From an uncultured Porphyromonas sp. (GTDB lineage Bacteria; Bacteroidota; Bacteroidia; Bacteroidales; Porphyromonadaceae): DNA of 13,628 bases. This document shows positions 5,888 to 13,514 of the stretch, one piece after another. Within the stretch, counting starts at the first letter, position 1. Every line of letters begins with the position of its first letter. Under the pieces are notes generated by a model. That model made no database searches. It was not told the DNA's origin and saw only the letters and a program-made list of their open reading frames with translations. The translations under genes and the position numbers were made by a program. The stretch covers positions 1 to 13,628 of the forward strand of contig NZ_CAMYEZ010000050.1 of the NCBI RefSeq assembly GCF_947254915.1, written 5' to 3'.

Positions 5888-7201
5888 TTACTCCTCCGAC
5901 GACTGATCAAGCGCTTTAAGCGCCTTGAACTTAGCCTGCATCGTCGGATTCTTGTAGGTGAGCTTGCGAATGGTTAGCCCCTCCGCCTTGTCATTGGCTA
6001 GGCGCAGGTTGTTTTCGCTGCCGATGAGATTGTCCTTGATCTTTTGCAAATGCTTGATCGAGTTGTCGATCTCTTCAATTGCTTTCTTAAACTTATCGCT
6101 CGCTAGGCGATAGTTACGCCCAAACTTGTCCTTGAACTCCTCTATATCCTCTTCAAAGTGTGTGATATCAATGGATTGTTGCTGCGCCTCAAAGAGTTGC
6201 TTCCGAATATCGAGGCTCTTGCGCGAGGTAGAGACCAAGAGCGTGATCAGCGGCACGAAGAATTGGGGGCGGATCACATACATCTTCTCGTAGCGGTGCG
6301 ACTTGTCCACAATGCCCCCGTTGTAGAGCTCGCTGTCGGGCTCTAGGAGCGACACGAGGACGGCATACTCGCACCCCTTCTTGCGACGATCCTCGTCCAG
6401 CTTCTTGAGAAAGTCCTCGTTGCGATGCTTCGTGGCTGTCTCGTCAGCCTCGTTTTTCATCTCAAACATGATGGAGATGTACTCAGGCTCGCCCGCTCCC
6501 GCATAGTCGCGAAAGATAAAGTCCCCCTTGGTGCCACCGACCACTTCATTGTCCTTCTCAAAGTAAGCGTAGGGGTAAAAGGTCCTCAGCTTCTGCTCAA
6601 ACTCTAGAGCGCAGTGCTGCTCCAGCGTCTCGCCTATCATCTTGGTGGAGAGACGCGCCTTGAGATCTCTGTAAAAGCTCACCTGCTCCTTCAGTCTCTC
6701 CTCCTGCTCCTTGTGCTGCTCCTGCAGCCGGCTAAGCTCTAGCTGAGCCTCCTTACTCTGCAGCTCCGCCTGAGATCGTAGCACGACGATCTCCTGCTCC
6801 TTAGCTTGTAGCGCTTTCTGGCTCTCAGCCTGGGCTTTTAGGCGTTCGTTATCCCGCAAGCTCTCTTGCTGCGCCAGCTCTGCATGGAGCTCCGTGATCG
6901 TTTTCTCCTTGTCTGCTAGAGCCAGTCGCAGCTCCACCTGGCTCTTCTCTCCCATAGCGTCTAGTCTGCTCTGGAGCTGTGCCAGCTCGGTGTCTCGCTG
7001 TGCCAGTCGCTCCTTGAGTGTCGCCTCAGCCTGCGCCACGGCGAGCTGTTGCCCCTGTCGGCTCCGCTCCTCTACGAGTGCGATCCGCTCAGCGAGCGCC
7101 TTCTCAAAGGCCTCGCCACGCACCTGCTCTAGGAGCTGCGCATAGCCACGCTCGTCAATACTAAACGGCTTATTGCAATTCGGACAAATCAATTCGTGCA
7201 T
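5888..7201 (-). CDS. DUF2130 coiled-coil protein, possible PD-(D/E)XK nuclease fold
   Basis: The 437-residue protein belongs to the DUF2130 (COG4487) family by its sequence style. It begins with a half zinc-knuckle (CPNC, residues 6-9) and the motif FSIDERGYAQLLEQVR. Then comes a long Glu/Gln/Arg-rich coiled coil (about 25-180) and a globular domain at about 185-330. In that domain GGTKGDFIFRD (D227) is followed by ISIMFEMKNE (E247, K249), with an acidic helix residue E194 upstream. This is the spacing of a PD-(D/E)XK nuclease active site. A second helical segment (about 335-395) and a basic tail follow. The cellular role is unknown; a DNA-related function is inference only. No neighbouring methylase or helicase suggests a restriction system. 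The ATG at 7201 is preceded by a TATCTTTG box at 7252-7245. Confidence 0.85.
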   Translation of the reverse strand: MHELICPNCNKPFSIDERGYAQLLEQVRGEAFEKALAERIALVEERSRQGQQLAVAQAEATLKERLAQRDTELAQLQSRLDAMGEKSQVELRLALADKEKTITELHAELAQQESLRDNERLKAQAESQKALQAKEQEIVVLRSQAELQSKEAQLELSRLQEQHKEQEERLKEQVSFYRDLKARLSTKMIGETLEQHCALEFEQKLRTFYPYAYFEKDNEVVGGTKGDFIFRDYAGAGEPEYISIMFEMKNEADETATKHRNEDFLKKLDEDRRKKGCEYAVLVSLLEPDSELYNGGIVDKSHRYEKMYVIRPQFFVPLITLLVSTSRKSLDIRKQLFEAQQQSIDITHFEEDIEEFKDKFGRNYRLASDKFKKAIEEIDNSIKHLQKIKDNLIGSENNLRLANDKAEGLTIRKLTYKNPTMQAKFKALKALDQSSEE

Positions 7202-7244
7202 ATCTTATCTCAGGTCTCTCTAAAAAGGTTGATTCAAGTGAAGA

Positions 7245-7252
7245 CAAAGATA
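7245..7252 (-). promoter_or_regulatory. Candidate -7 element of the DUF2130 gene
   Basis: Minus-strand TATCTTTG fits TAnnTTTG and would give a leader of about 40 nt before the ATG at 7201. No -33 match is seen at the expected spacing. Confidence 0.45.
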
Positions 7253-7344
7253 CTCTTTTCCGCAAATCTCTCTGAGAGAGGCGCAGAAGACTTCAGGGCT
7301 GACGCATTATAATCCTTTCCTCTGGGGACTACATATGATGCCCC

Positions 7345-7470
7345 CGAGGAAATCAAAAAACTCCACGGAGCAAACGAAAATTTTCCACGGAACCGAGAAA
7401 TAAAAGTTCGGAAGAATGAAATGAAACTTCGGAAGAAAGGAATCAAAGTTCCGAAGAATTTTTCCGTTCC
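7345..7470. repeat. Dispersed intergenic repeat with three 21-bp units, copy 1
   Basis: Three 21-bp units at 7403-7423, 7424-7444 and 7445-7465 share the core AAAnTTCsGAAGAA. They are preceded by GAGGAAATCAAAAAACTCC (7345 on) and CCACGGA-rich sequence. The same core arrangement recurs inverted at 13572-13628, and GAGGAAATC recurs near 1580 and 13520. Minus-strand open frames here (FFRSFIS/FFRTFIS) are by-products of the 21-bp periodicity, so I call no gene. Confidence 0.7.
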
Positions 7471-7569
7471 TCGCTGAAGATTCGAAGATCTCCACCGAGG
7501 GATTGTTCGGTTTCCTTGATAGTACCGTAGATGCACTCATCCTGCGTAATGCGTCAGCTCTGTACAAAA

Positions 7570-7601
7570 TTTGCACGACTCACAATAAATAGGTATCTTT
7601 G
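7570..7601 (+). promoter_or_regulatory. Rubrerythrin promoter
   Basis: A TTTG -33 box (7570-7573), a 20-bp spacer and TATCTTTG (7594-7601) match the full Bacteroidota promoter TTTG-N19-21-TAnnTTTG. The expected start near 7606 leaves a leader of about 36 nt. This is the best promoter in the window. Confidence 0.8.
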
Positions 7602-7642
7602 TGGTGGTAATAAAACCGCTTAACCTTTTAGAATACCTATAT

Positions 7643-8224
7643 ATGAGTACAAAATCAATCAAAGGTACACGTACCGAACAGAACCTCCTCAAGTCATTTG
7701 CTGGAGAGTCTCAAGCTAGAAATCGCTATACATACTTCGCTGGAGTAGCTCGCAAGGAGGGATATCGTCAGATCGAGGCTGTTTTCCTAGAGACTGCTGA
7801 TCAGGAGAAGGAGCACGCTAAGCGCTTCTTCAAGTTCCTTGAGGGTGGTGAGCTAGAGATCACCGCAACCTTCCCTGCTGGTGTCATCGGCACCACTGCT
7901 GAGAACCTCAAGGCTGCAGCTGCTGGTGAGCACTGCGAGGCTGAGGAGATGTATCCTGAGTTCGCTGACATCGCAGACGAGGAGGGATTTAAAGAAATTG
8001 CTGCCGTCTATCGCAACGTAGCCAAGGCTGAGCATCAGCACGAGATGCGCTACCTCAAGCTCCTAGAGCGTGTCGAGTCTGGCAAGTACTTCGAGCGTGA
8101 CGAGGAGATCTACTGGCAGTGCCGTAACTGCGGCTTCGTGGTCAAGGCTAAGAAGGCACCCGCTAAGTGTCCTGCTTGTGCACACCCACAGGAGTTCTTC
8201 GAGCCAATGCGCGACAACTACTAA
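7643..8224 (+). CDS. rbr: Rubrerythrin
   Basis: Cytoplasmic non-haem iron peroxidase of anaerobes that reduces hydrogen peroxide. Starting at the ATG at 7643 gives 193 residues. A GTG at 7601 would extend the frame but falls inside the promoter -7 box, so it is rejected. The N-terminal four-helix domain holds the di-iron ligands Glu22, Glu55/His58 (EKEH), Glu96, Glu99 and Glu130/His133 (EHQH). The C-terminal rubredoxin-like domain has CRNC (160-163) and CPAC (176-179) for the iron-sulfur-type Fe(Cys)4 site. It is a single-gene unit with its own promoter and terminator. P. gingivalis rubrerythrin is known to protect against oxidative stress, and the same role is expected here. Confidence 0.97.
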   Translation: MSTKSIKGTRTEQNLLKSFAGESQARNRYTYFAGVARKEGYRQIEAVFLETADQEKEHAKRFFKFLEGGELEITATFPAGVIGTTAENLKAAAAGEHCEAEEMYPEFADIADEEGFKEIAAVYRNVAKAEHQHEMRYLKLLERVESGKYFERDEEIYWQCRNCGFVVKAKKAPAKCPACAHPQEFFEPMRDNY

Positions 8225-8255
8225 AAAGTATCGCATAGGCTGTCCGCCTATACAG

Positions 8256-8299
8256 ATCAAGCCCAGCAGACTCTTCGTTTGCTGGGCTTGATTCGTTTA
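8256..8299 (+). terminator. Terminator after rubrerythrin
   Basis: A perfect 13-bp stem ATCAAGCCCAGCA/TGCTGGGCTTGAT (8256-8268 and 8280-8292, 11-nt loop) is followed by TCGTTT. A smaller hairpin, ATAGGC/GCCTAT (8235-8251), precedes it. The stem also faces the end of the minus-strand glycosyltransferase gene at 8325 and may end both transcripts. Confidence 0.8.
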
Positions 8300-8324
8300 G
8301 TACCTCTAGAGAAAAAGAAAGCAC

Positions 8325-9590
8325 TCAGACGAGCGCACGGAAGAGCTGCACGAAAGCCTCCGCCATCGCCTCACGTGTATACTGCTGATAGTGGTCGGTA
8401 AAGGTCTCTCTCGGTAGCGCCTCGCCACGCTCTAGACGCTCCAAGTGATGTGCGACAAACGCTACGACCTGCACTACATCGGTAGCAGCGAGCGCTCCGC
8501 CATGTGCTCGGAGTATCTGTGCTACAACGCTCTCGTCGCTCTCCACCATCAGGATAGGCCGATGCATCGCCATCGCTTCAAAGAGCTTGGTCGTCACCAT
8601 CCCATGTGGTCCCTCGGGCTGCTCACGACGGCCTAAGAGGAGGAGCATATCGGCCTGAGCCAGTAGCTTCGGCACCTCAGCGTAAGGTACCATTGCGTGA
8701 AAGTGCTGCGCAGCTCGTACACTAGGAGGGTACGCTTCTAGGAGTTGCTCAAGGAGCTGCTGCGAAGCGTTGTCACAATACCAATGCACCTCGACAGCTC
8801 CACGCTGAACCCACTTGTCTAGCGCCTCCTCTTGTAGCGCCTCTAGAAGCAACGTCGGGTCCCGCATCTCTAGCGATAGGAGACGTCCCGTATAGACGAT
8901 GCGTAGCGGTAACTGTGGGGACCGCTCGGGCTGTGCTACGAAGAGCCCCTCGTCATATCCATTCGGTATGCAGAGGACTCGCTGCTCTGGATGGAGCTCT
9001 TGCAACTGATTGCGGTGCCACTCGGAGACGGTCACGATGGCGGAGGCTTGGCGCAGCGCTTCTGTCCGAGCTTTGATGAAGCTAGCTCGAAGCCAGCTGT
9101 AGAGCTTTCGGCGCAAAGGTAGCCAGCGTGGTAGCGGTGCTGGAAGAAAGCCTTCGGGTGTGTACTCCTCGACGATGTCTCGGCAGTCCATCACAGCGGG
9201 TAGCCCCATTTTCCGTGCCAAGCGAGCGACCGCTGGTAGCGGGAAGGTGCGATAGCTCATTCCCACGATCAGCTCATATTGTGTCAAGTCGTAATGCTGA
9301 CGCAAGTGCCGTACGAGGCGCCTGCTCTTCACCTGCCAGAGCGCATCAGCGAGCGCATAGAGCGACCTTCCCCTCTTGGGAGCTAATAGTACACGCTCTA
9401 GACGGTGTGCAGGCAAACTACTCGTGCGCTCCACAGAGCCGTGAGAGCCTTGGTGATCCCCTCTGATCTCTTCGCTCACCACGTCCACCTGCCACTCTTG
9501 CTGGGGGAGGCGCTGCAGGAGTGCCGTGATGCGAGGCGCAAACTGCGGGGGCAGCAGATCGGTCAGTAGCAGGATACGGTGAGGAAGCAT
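8325..9590 (-). CDS. Glycosyltransferase, GT-B fold (family 4-like)
   Basis: Likely transfers a nucleotide-activated sugar in surface glycan synthesis, at the cytoplasmic face. The ATG at 9590 gives 421 residues starting MLPHRILLLTDLLPPQFAPR, a normal first beta strand of a GT-B N-domain. The frame extends to a TTG at 9614 overlapping the previous gene, which I consider less likely. The N-domain ends near VTVSEWHRNQL (187-196) and IPNGYDEGLF (208-217), typical of the linker. The C-domain begins IVYTGRLLSL (231-240) and carries the donor-site segment TTKLFEAMAMHRPILMVE (E338). The first Glu of the EX7E motif is not seen, as in many KLFEA-type members. It sits 13 bp after the deacetylase-like gene, so they are co-transcribed. 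Donor and acceptor are unknown. Confidence 0.87.
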   Translation of the reverse strand: MLPHRILLLTDLLPPQFAPRITALLQRLPQQEWQVDVVSEEIRGDHQGSHGSVERTSSLPAHRLERVLLAPKRGRSLYALADALWQVKSRRLVRHLRQHYDLTQYELIVGMSYRTFPLPAVARLARKMGLPAVMDCRDIVEEYTPEGFLPAPLPRWLPLRRKLYSWLRASFIKARTEALRQASAIVTVSEWHRNQLQELHPEQRVLCIPNGYDEGLFVAQPERSPQLPLRIVYTGRLLSLEMRDPTLLLEALQEEALDKWVQRGAVEVHWYCDNASQQLLEQLLEAYPPSVRAAQHFHAMVPYAEVPKLLAQADMLLLLGRREQPEGPHGMVTTKLFEAMAMHRPILMVESDESVVAQILRAHGGALAATDVVQVVAFVAHHLERLERGEALPRETFTDHYQQYTREAMAEAFVQLFRALV

Positions 9591-9603
9591 AGGAGCGCAA
9601 GGA

Positions 9604-10995
9604 CTATAACCCAACGATGTCCGTCGCAGGCGAGAGCTTGATGATCTGTCGCAACAAAGCTCGGTAGAGACGCGTGTGGTAAATGTGAGGATCGTCTAGT
9701 AGCAGGTTCTCATTGTGAAAGAGTAGCGTCACCTCGCCATGATAGCGATACGTCTGATTGACCATTGCCAGAGCCACCCGCTCAGCCTCTGCGTAGTCGA
9801 GGTGCATATACTTCTCATCATGTAGCGTGTAGTCCATCACCGTGAGCGGGTGCAGGATCAAGTCCGTGACCACCATACTCTGAGGATTGATAAAGCGCAC
9901 AGGACGCGACGTACCCAGCCTAAAGCCCGCCACATCAGCGTAGCTCATGGAGTAGTCATGATAGATGCCAGCCCCGAGGAGCGCATTGTAGTCCTCAGGC
10001 TCACGCACCGCTAGGTAGTGATGACGAGAGCAGGTGACGGGCTCGCCTAGCTCTTTTTCCAGTTCTTCCTTAGCCGCTTCCACCGCATCTGGGTGCTCCG
10101 AGCAGTAGAGGTTTAGATGGAGACCAAACTCCACCTTGCGTCTCCTTGCCAATCGCATGATGGCTGCTACCTTATGATTACGTAGCGTGTAGTTGGGCTT
10201 GTCCAGTGGATGCGGACTAGGAGTTTTGATGAAAAAGATCGTTCGCACAGGGATAGCGCACTTACGCTGTGTCTCCACATTCCAGTCCAGGAAGCGTCCA
10301 TAGCTAAAGAAGAGATCCTCACTAGCCCGCGAGAATGTATTGCGATAAGCGGCCCGCAGCGAGAGCCGCTCCTTGAGGAGGAGGCGCAGGAAGCCCCGCA
10401 CACCCGAGCTGTAGTAGGGTTGGTCTAGATCATGTGTGAGCGACACCGAGCTAAAGCCGGGCTCCATCGGCTGTACCGCCAGACCTATCTCACGCATCAG
10501 TCGTCGTAGCTCCGCAGCATACTCATCCACCAGTGGACGCTCCAGAAAGCCCGCACGATAGCCCAGCGACTCCCGTCCTGGGAAGCGACCATGCTGATCC
10601 CTCCGCTTACGATAGTACATCTCCTCGTAGCGAGACAGTAGGAAGTAGCTACTCGCCACGAGGTCTGCGTAGATAATAAGACGTGTGCCATAAGGCGTCT
10701 CTAGGCTCTCCTCGCGAGGCTCCCCAAAGAGTAGCGGCATCCTATGCCACTCGGCGAGAGGTAGTGTGGGCATCGACTCGGCACGACCATACTGCTCATA
10801 GTCAAAGAAGCCCGACGGGACGATCACCACACGATGATACGGCTTCGCCTCCTCAGGCCGGCAGTAGGCGACGTAGTCAGGTGAGCGTTGCATCTGAGCG
10901 TGACGCGAGATGCGGATCTTGCCCGAGATGTCGAGCGGGATCGCATCTCCGAGTAGGAAGGAGAGGATATATTCTGTCGCCTCGTAGTGTCGCAT
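9604..10995 (-). CDS. Polysaccharide deacetylase-like protein
   Basis: The 463-residue protein resembles the Bacteroidota polysaccharide deacetylase-like family (NodB-type fold with an N-terminal DUF7033-like region). Residues 1 to about 180 form that region. The catalytic-type part has SLTHDLDQPYY (185-195; D189 and D191 as candidate metal or base residues), VEFGLHLNLYCSEH (288-301), RHHYL (324-328), YSMSYADVAGFRLGTSRP (348-365), HPLTVMD (382-388) and LLFHNEN (424-430). No signal peptide or membrane segment is visible, so it appears cytoplasmic, unlike classical secreted deacetylases. The ATG at 10995 is 9 bp after the stop of the preceding gene. The substrate is unknown; a glycan intermediate made with the adjacent glycosyltransferase is plausible. 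Confidence 0.83.
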   Translation of the reverse strand: MRHYEATEYILSFLLGDAIPLDISGKIRISRHAQMQRSPDYVAYCRPEEAKPYHRVVIVPSGFFDYEQYGRAESMPTLPLAEWHRMPLLFGEPREESLETPYGTRLIIYADLVASSYFLLSRYEEMYYRKRRDQHGRFPGRESLGYRAGFLERPLVDEYAAELRRLMREIGLAVQPMEPGFSSVSLTHDLDQPYYSSGVRGFLRLLLKERLSLRAAYRNTFSRASEDLFFSYGRFLDWNVETQRKCAIPVRTIFFIKTPSPHPLDKPNYTLRNHKVAAIMRLARRRKVEFGLHLNLYCSEHPDAVEAAKEELEKELGEPVTCSRHHYLAVREPEDYNALLGAGIYHDYSMSYADVAGFRLGTSRPVRFINPQSMVVTDLILHPLTVMDYTLHDEKYMHLDYAEAERVALAMVNQTYRYHGEVTLLFHNENLLLDDPHIYHTRLYRALLRQIIKLSPATDIVGL

Positions 10996-11004
10996 ATAGA
11001 TAAG

Positions 11005-12027
11005 TCAATAGAGATACCGTAGATAGTACCGACGCAATTGCAGACGCATGGGCAGCGTCTGACGCCCCGCCTGCAGGCGCAGGTAAGGGTGTGGCACAGC
11101 TCCGAAGCTGCGAAAGAAGAAAGCGATGCCTGCCTGCATCGATCCCTCAAAGTCAAAGGTGTGACACCCCGTCTCTCGGCTCCATACGATGAGCCTATCC
11201 AGTAGCAGAGCCATCGCATCCTCGCCCTCAGGCGTCCTATCCTGTCCCCCCGCAATGTAGTAGGCAGTGCCAGCATGATGCGCCACAAAGGCTCCAGCCA
11301 TAGGCTCCTTCGTCTGAGGTGAGAGCAGGAGCAGGACGGCACCCTGCTGATGTGCCACAGCAGCCGTCACCAGTCGCCTCAGCGAGGAGGCGCAGAGACG
11401 GTCTCCACCGCTACGCTGCAAGCTCTTACGACAGAGCTCCACCAACATTTCCGCACAAGTTGCCACATTCGTCTCCTCAGCCCAAAGTTCTCGTAAACCC
11501 AAGGCAGTGGCGCGACGCACCTTTCGCTGGATCAAACTATTGTACAGCTCTTGGGGCGACCTTTGCGTCAAGTCTAGAAGATGCGTATAGGCGACCGAGC
11601 TACGCCACGCTCCCGCAGGCGTCTCACACGGGAGCCAGTCCCAATAGTCGAGCGGTAAGTGCGCCTCTATATAACGTAGTGATGAGGGAAGTGCCTCGCT
11701 AAGCGCTTTCATAGCGGCGAGGTGAGCAATGTATCGATCTCGATCAAAAGGCTCCTCCCCCACTGCTCCCAAACGATCACTCAGTGGGCCCGCAAACTGA
11801 CAGTAAGGAGGCACGATCAGGTGCCGTTGCGTAGGCATAAAGAGAGGCCACGCCAGCGTCGGAGCACCCTCCTTAGTCTCCGCCGTAGTGAGTACATCCA
11901 TCTCTCCCATCCCCGATGCTGCTAGGAGCCACCAGGGCTGCACATAGAGCGGTAGCGAAGGGGTCTCAGCACACCATCGCACGTACCGCTCACTAGAGAG
12001 GGAGAAATGACTGACGGAGAGACTCAC
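11005..12027 (-). CDS. GNAT/FemAB-like acyltransferase
   Basis: The 340-residue protein fits the Bacteroidota family of GNAT-fold proteins related to FemAB. YTHLLDL (147-153) leads into NSLIQRKVRRATALG, the usual pattern before the second half-domain. The C-terminal half holds GAFVAHHAGTAYYIAGGQD and FDFEGSMQAGIAFFFRSFGA (about 290-309), typical of this family. From family knowledge it may transfer an aminoacyl or acetyl group to a cell-envelope acceptor. No signal peptide is seen. The start is GTG at 12027, since no in-frame ATG lies nearby. It is the first gene of the three-gene glycan set, 75 bp downstream of recA with no clear terminator or promoter between, so readthrough from recA is possible. 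Confidence 0.8.
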   Translation of the reverse strand: MSLSVSHFSLSSERYVRWCAETPSLPLYVQPWWLLAASGMGEMDVLTTAETKEGAPTLAWPLFMPTQRHLIVPPYCQFAGPLSDRLGAVGEEPFDRDRYIAHLAAMKALSEALPSSLRYIEAHLPLDYWDWLPCETPAGAWRSSVAYTHLLDLTQRSPQELYNSLIQRKVRRATALGLRELWAEETNVATCAEMLVELCRKSLQRSGGDRLCASSLRRLVTAAVAHQQGAVLLLLSPQTKEPMAGAFVAHHAGTAYYIAGGQDRTPEGEDAMALLLDRLIVWSRETGCHTFDFEGSMQAGIAFFFRSFGAVPHPYLRLQAGRQTLPMRLQLRRYYLRYLY

Positions 12028-12102
12028 AATATACTGAGCAACTTCAGGGTTAGAGAATTAGTCAGCACAGCACGTAGCTCATAAGCCTCCTTAGGCTATA
12101 CG

Positions 12103-13239
12103 CTAGATATCAAAGTCTTCGTCGACCAGCTGATCCGTCGTGTCTGGGGCTTCGCCCTCCTCACCTTCGTCAGCCTCTTGCGAGAGATGCAGCTTACCCT
12201 CATGAGCCAGCTGATCCATCACCTGCTGAGCCACTTCGTCGGCCAGCTCAGGATTGTCATCCAAGAGCTCCTTGACAGCATCACGACCTTGACCTATGTT
12301 ATTGCCTTGATAGGAGAACCACGAGCCACTCTTCTTGAGGATACCCATGTCGGTAGCCGCATCAATGATCTCACCTACACGGTTGATGCCCTGACCGAAG
12401 AGTATATCAAACTCAGCACGACGGAAGGGAGGAGCCACCTTGTTCTTGACCACACGCACACTCGTCACCTTGCCGACCACATCGTCGCCCTTCTTAATCT
12501 GCTTGTAGGCACGTATGTCTAGGCGCACAGAGGAGTAAAACTTAAGCGCATTACCACCCGTCGTCACTTCGCTAGGACCCGTAGGGCTGTAGCCATTACC
12601 GATCTTCATACGGAGCTGATTGATGAAGATACAGCAAGTCTTAGAGCGACTCACAGCAGCCGTGATCTTGCGCATAGCACGAGACATGAGACGAGCGTGC
12701 AGACCCACCTGCGTGTCCCCCATCTCGCCCTCTATCTCCGCCTTTGGAGTCAGAGCCGCTACCGAGTCCACCACAAGAATGTCCACCGCCGACGAACGAA
12801 TCAGTTGCTCCGCAATGTCTAGCGCCTGCTCACCATCATCAGGCTGAGAGATCCACAGACGGCTAATGTCCACTCCTAGAGCCTGTGCATAGGTCGGATC
12901 AAAAGCGTGCTCCGCATCAATGATCGCAGCGATACCGCCCAGCTTCTGCGCCTCGGCAATAGCGTGGATAGCCAGCGTCGTCTTACCCGAAGACTCTTGT
13001 CCAAAGATCTCAATGATACGTCCACGAGGGTAGCCCCCGACACCGAGAGCTATGTCGAGCGTCAAGCTCCCTGAGGGGATCACACTCACATCCTCCACGG
13101 CATCATCCGCCATATTCATAATAGCACCCTTGCCAAACTGTTTCTGTATACGCCCCATGGTAGTCTCCAGCGCCTTCATTTTCGCTGCGACATCTGTAAT
13201 AGGAGGAGTGACGACAGTCCTCTCATTTTTCTTTGCCAT
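12103..13239 (-). CDS. recA: Recombinase A
   Basis: ATP-dependent DNA strand-exchange protein of homologous recombination and the DNA-damage response. It has 378 residues, slightly longer than E. coli (353) because of N- and C-terminal extensions. The Walker A is GQESSGKT (80-87; Lys86), with Gln where GPESSGKT is usual. Catalytic Glu110 lies in IIDAEHAF and the Walker B is DILVVDSVAAL (Asp158). Loop L1 is near 170-190. Loop L2 reads KIGNGYSPTGPSEVTTGGN (212-230), three residues longer than the E. coli KIGVMFGNPETTTGGN. The tail from about 354 is acidic (EADEGEEGE ... DEDFDI), as in most RecA proteins. The ATG at 13239 gives the normal start MAKK. A TACCTTTG box lies 72 bp upstream. Confidence 0.97.
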   Translation of the reverse strand: MAKKNERTVVTPPITDVAAKMKALETTMGRIQKQFGKGAIMNMADDAVEDVSVIPSGSLTLDIALGVGGYPRGRIIEIFGQESSGKTTLAIHAIAEAQKLGGIAAIIDAEHAFDPTYAQALGVDISRLWISQPDDGEQALDIAEQLIRSSAVDILVVDSVAALTPKAEIEGEMGDTQVGLHARLMSRAMRKITAAVSRSKTCCIFINQLRMKIGNGYSPTGPSEVTTGGNALKFYSSVRLDIRAYKQIKKGDDVVGKVTSVRVVKNKVAPPFRRAEFDILFGQGINRVGEIIDAATDMGILKKSGSWFSYQGNNIGQGRDAVKELLDDNPELADEVAQQVMDQLAHEGKLHLSQEADEGEEGEAPDTTDQLVDEDFDI

Positions 13240-13310
13240 ATTTACCTAGTCCTTAGTTGAATATCGGAGGTCCGGGAGCCAATGCTCTTAACCATATATA
13301 ACCTCCCATA

Positions 13311-13318
13311 CAAAGGTA
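13311..13318 (-). promoter_or_regulatory. Candidate -7 element of recA
   Basis: Minus-strand TACCTTTG matches TAnnTTTG and would give a leader of about 65 nt. No -33 box and no E. coli-like LexA site (CTG-N10-CAG) was recognised nearby. Confidence 0.5.
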
Positions 13319-13380
13319 ATGAAAAAAGGGACATCTCATCCCTCGACACTGCTTAGCGAAACGTCGGGCATCCGTTGTCA

Positions 13381-13491
13381 AGTAACGGCTGTAGGGACGC
13401 ACGATCTGTGCGTCCGTCCCCGTTAAAACCAACGACGCTGTAACATTTGATACAACGGACGCACAGATCGTGCGTCCCTACAGCCGTTACT
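13381..13491 (-). mobile_element. MITE-like nested-palindrome element, copy 3 (inverted, short core)
   Basis: Perfect 37-bp terminal inverted repeats (13381-13417 and 13455-13491) surround a 37-bp core. Each arm again holds GGACGCAC/GTGCGTCC. On the minus strand the core starts TGTATCAAATGTTAC and ends TTTTAACGGGG, like copies 1 and 2 (TGTGTCAAAGGATTAC ... CTTTAACGGGG), but is 26 bp shorter. Outer sequence CCGTTACTCGTCCGAT matches the border of copy 1. It lies upstream of recA, beyond its likely promoter. Confidence 0.75.
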
Positions 13492-13514
13492 CGTCCGATA
13501 CCTCCGATCCCTCA

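Noticed and set aside
5888..7201. DUF2130 gene as part of a restriction or defence system
   Set aside because: No methyltransferase, helicase, toxin or other defence gene is adjacent; neighbours are housekeeping genes.
7234..7576. Two overlapping minus-strand open frames of 100 and 89 codons
   Set aside because: They consist largely of the 21-bp repeat units read in two frames (FFRSFIS, FFRTFIS), lie across the rubrerythrin promoter, and look like no protein family.
7601..7642. GTG start extending rubrerythrin by 14 residues
   Set aside because: The GTG overlaps the last base of the -7 promoter box, so it lies before the expected transcript start.
9128..9466. 112-codon plus-strand frame antisense to the glycosyltransferase
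   Set aside because: Antisense shadow of a conserved coding region, with no motif or promoter.
10824..11342. 172-codon minus-strand frame overlapping the deacetylase and GNAT genes
   Set aside because: It is an alternate frame of two well-supported genes, with Arg/Cys/Ser-rich translation and no motif.
12084..12097. Small hairpin AGCCT/AGGCT downstream of recA as terminator
   Set aside because: The stem is only 5 bp with a 4-nt loop and no T-run, too weak to call.
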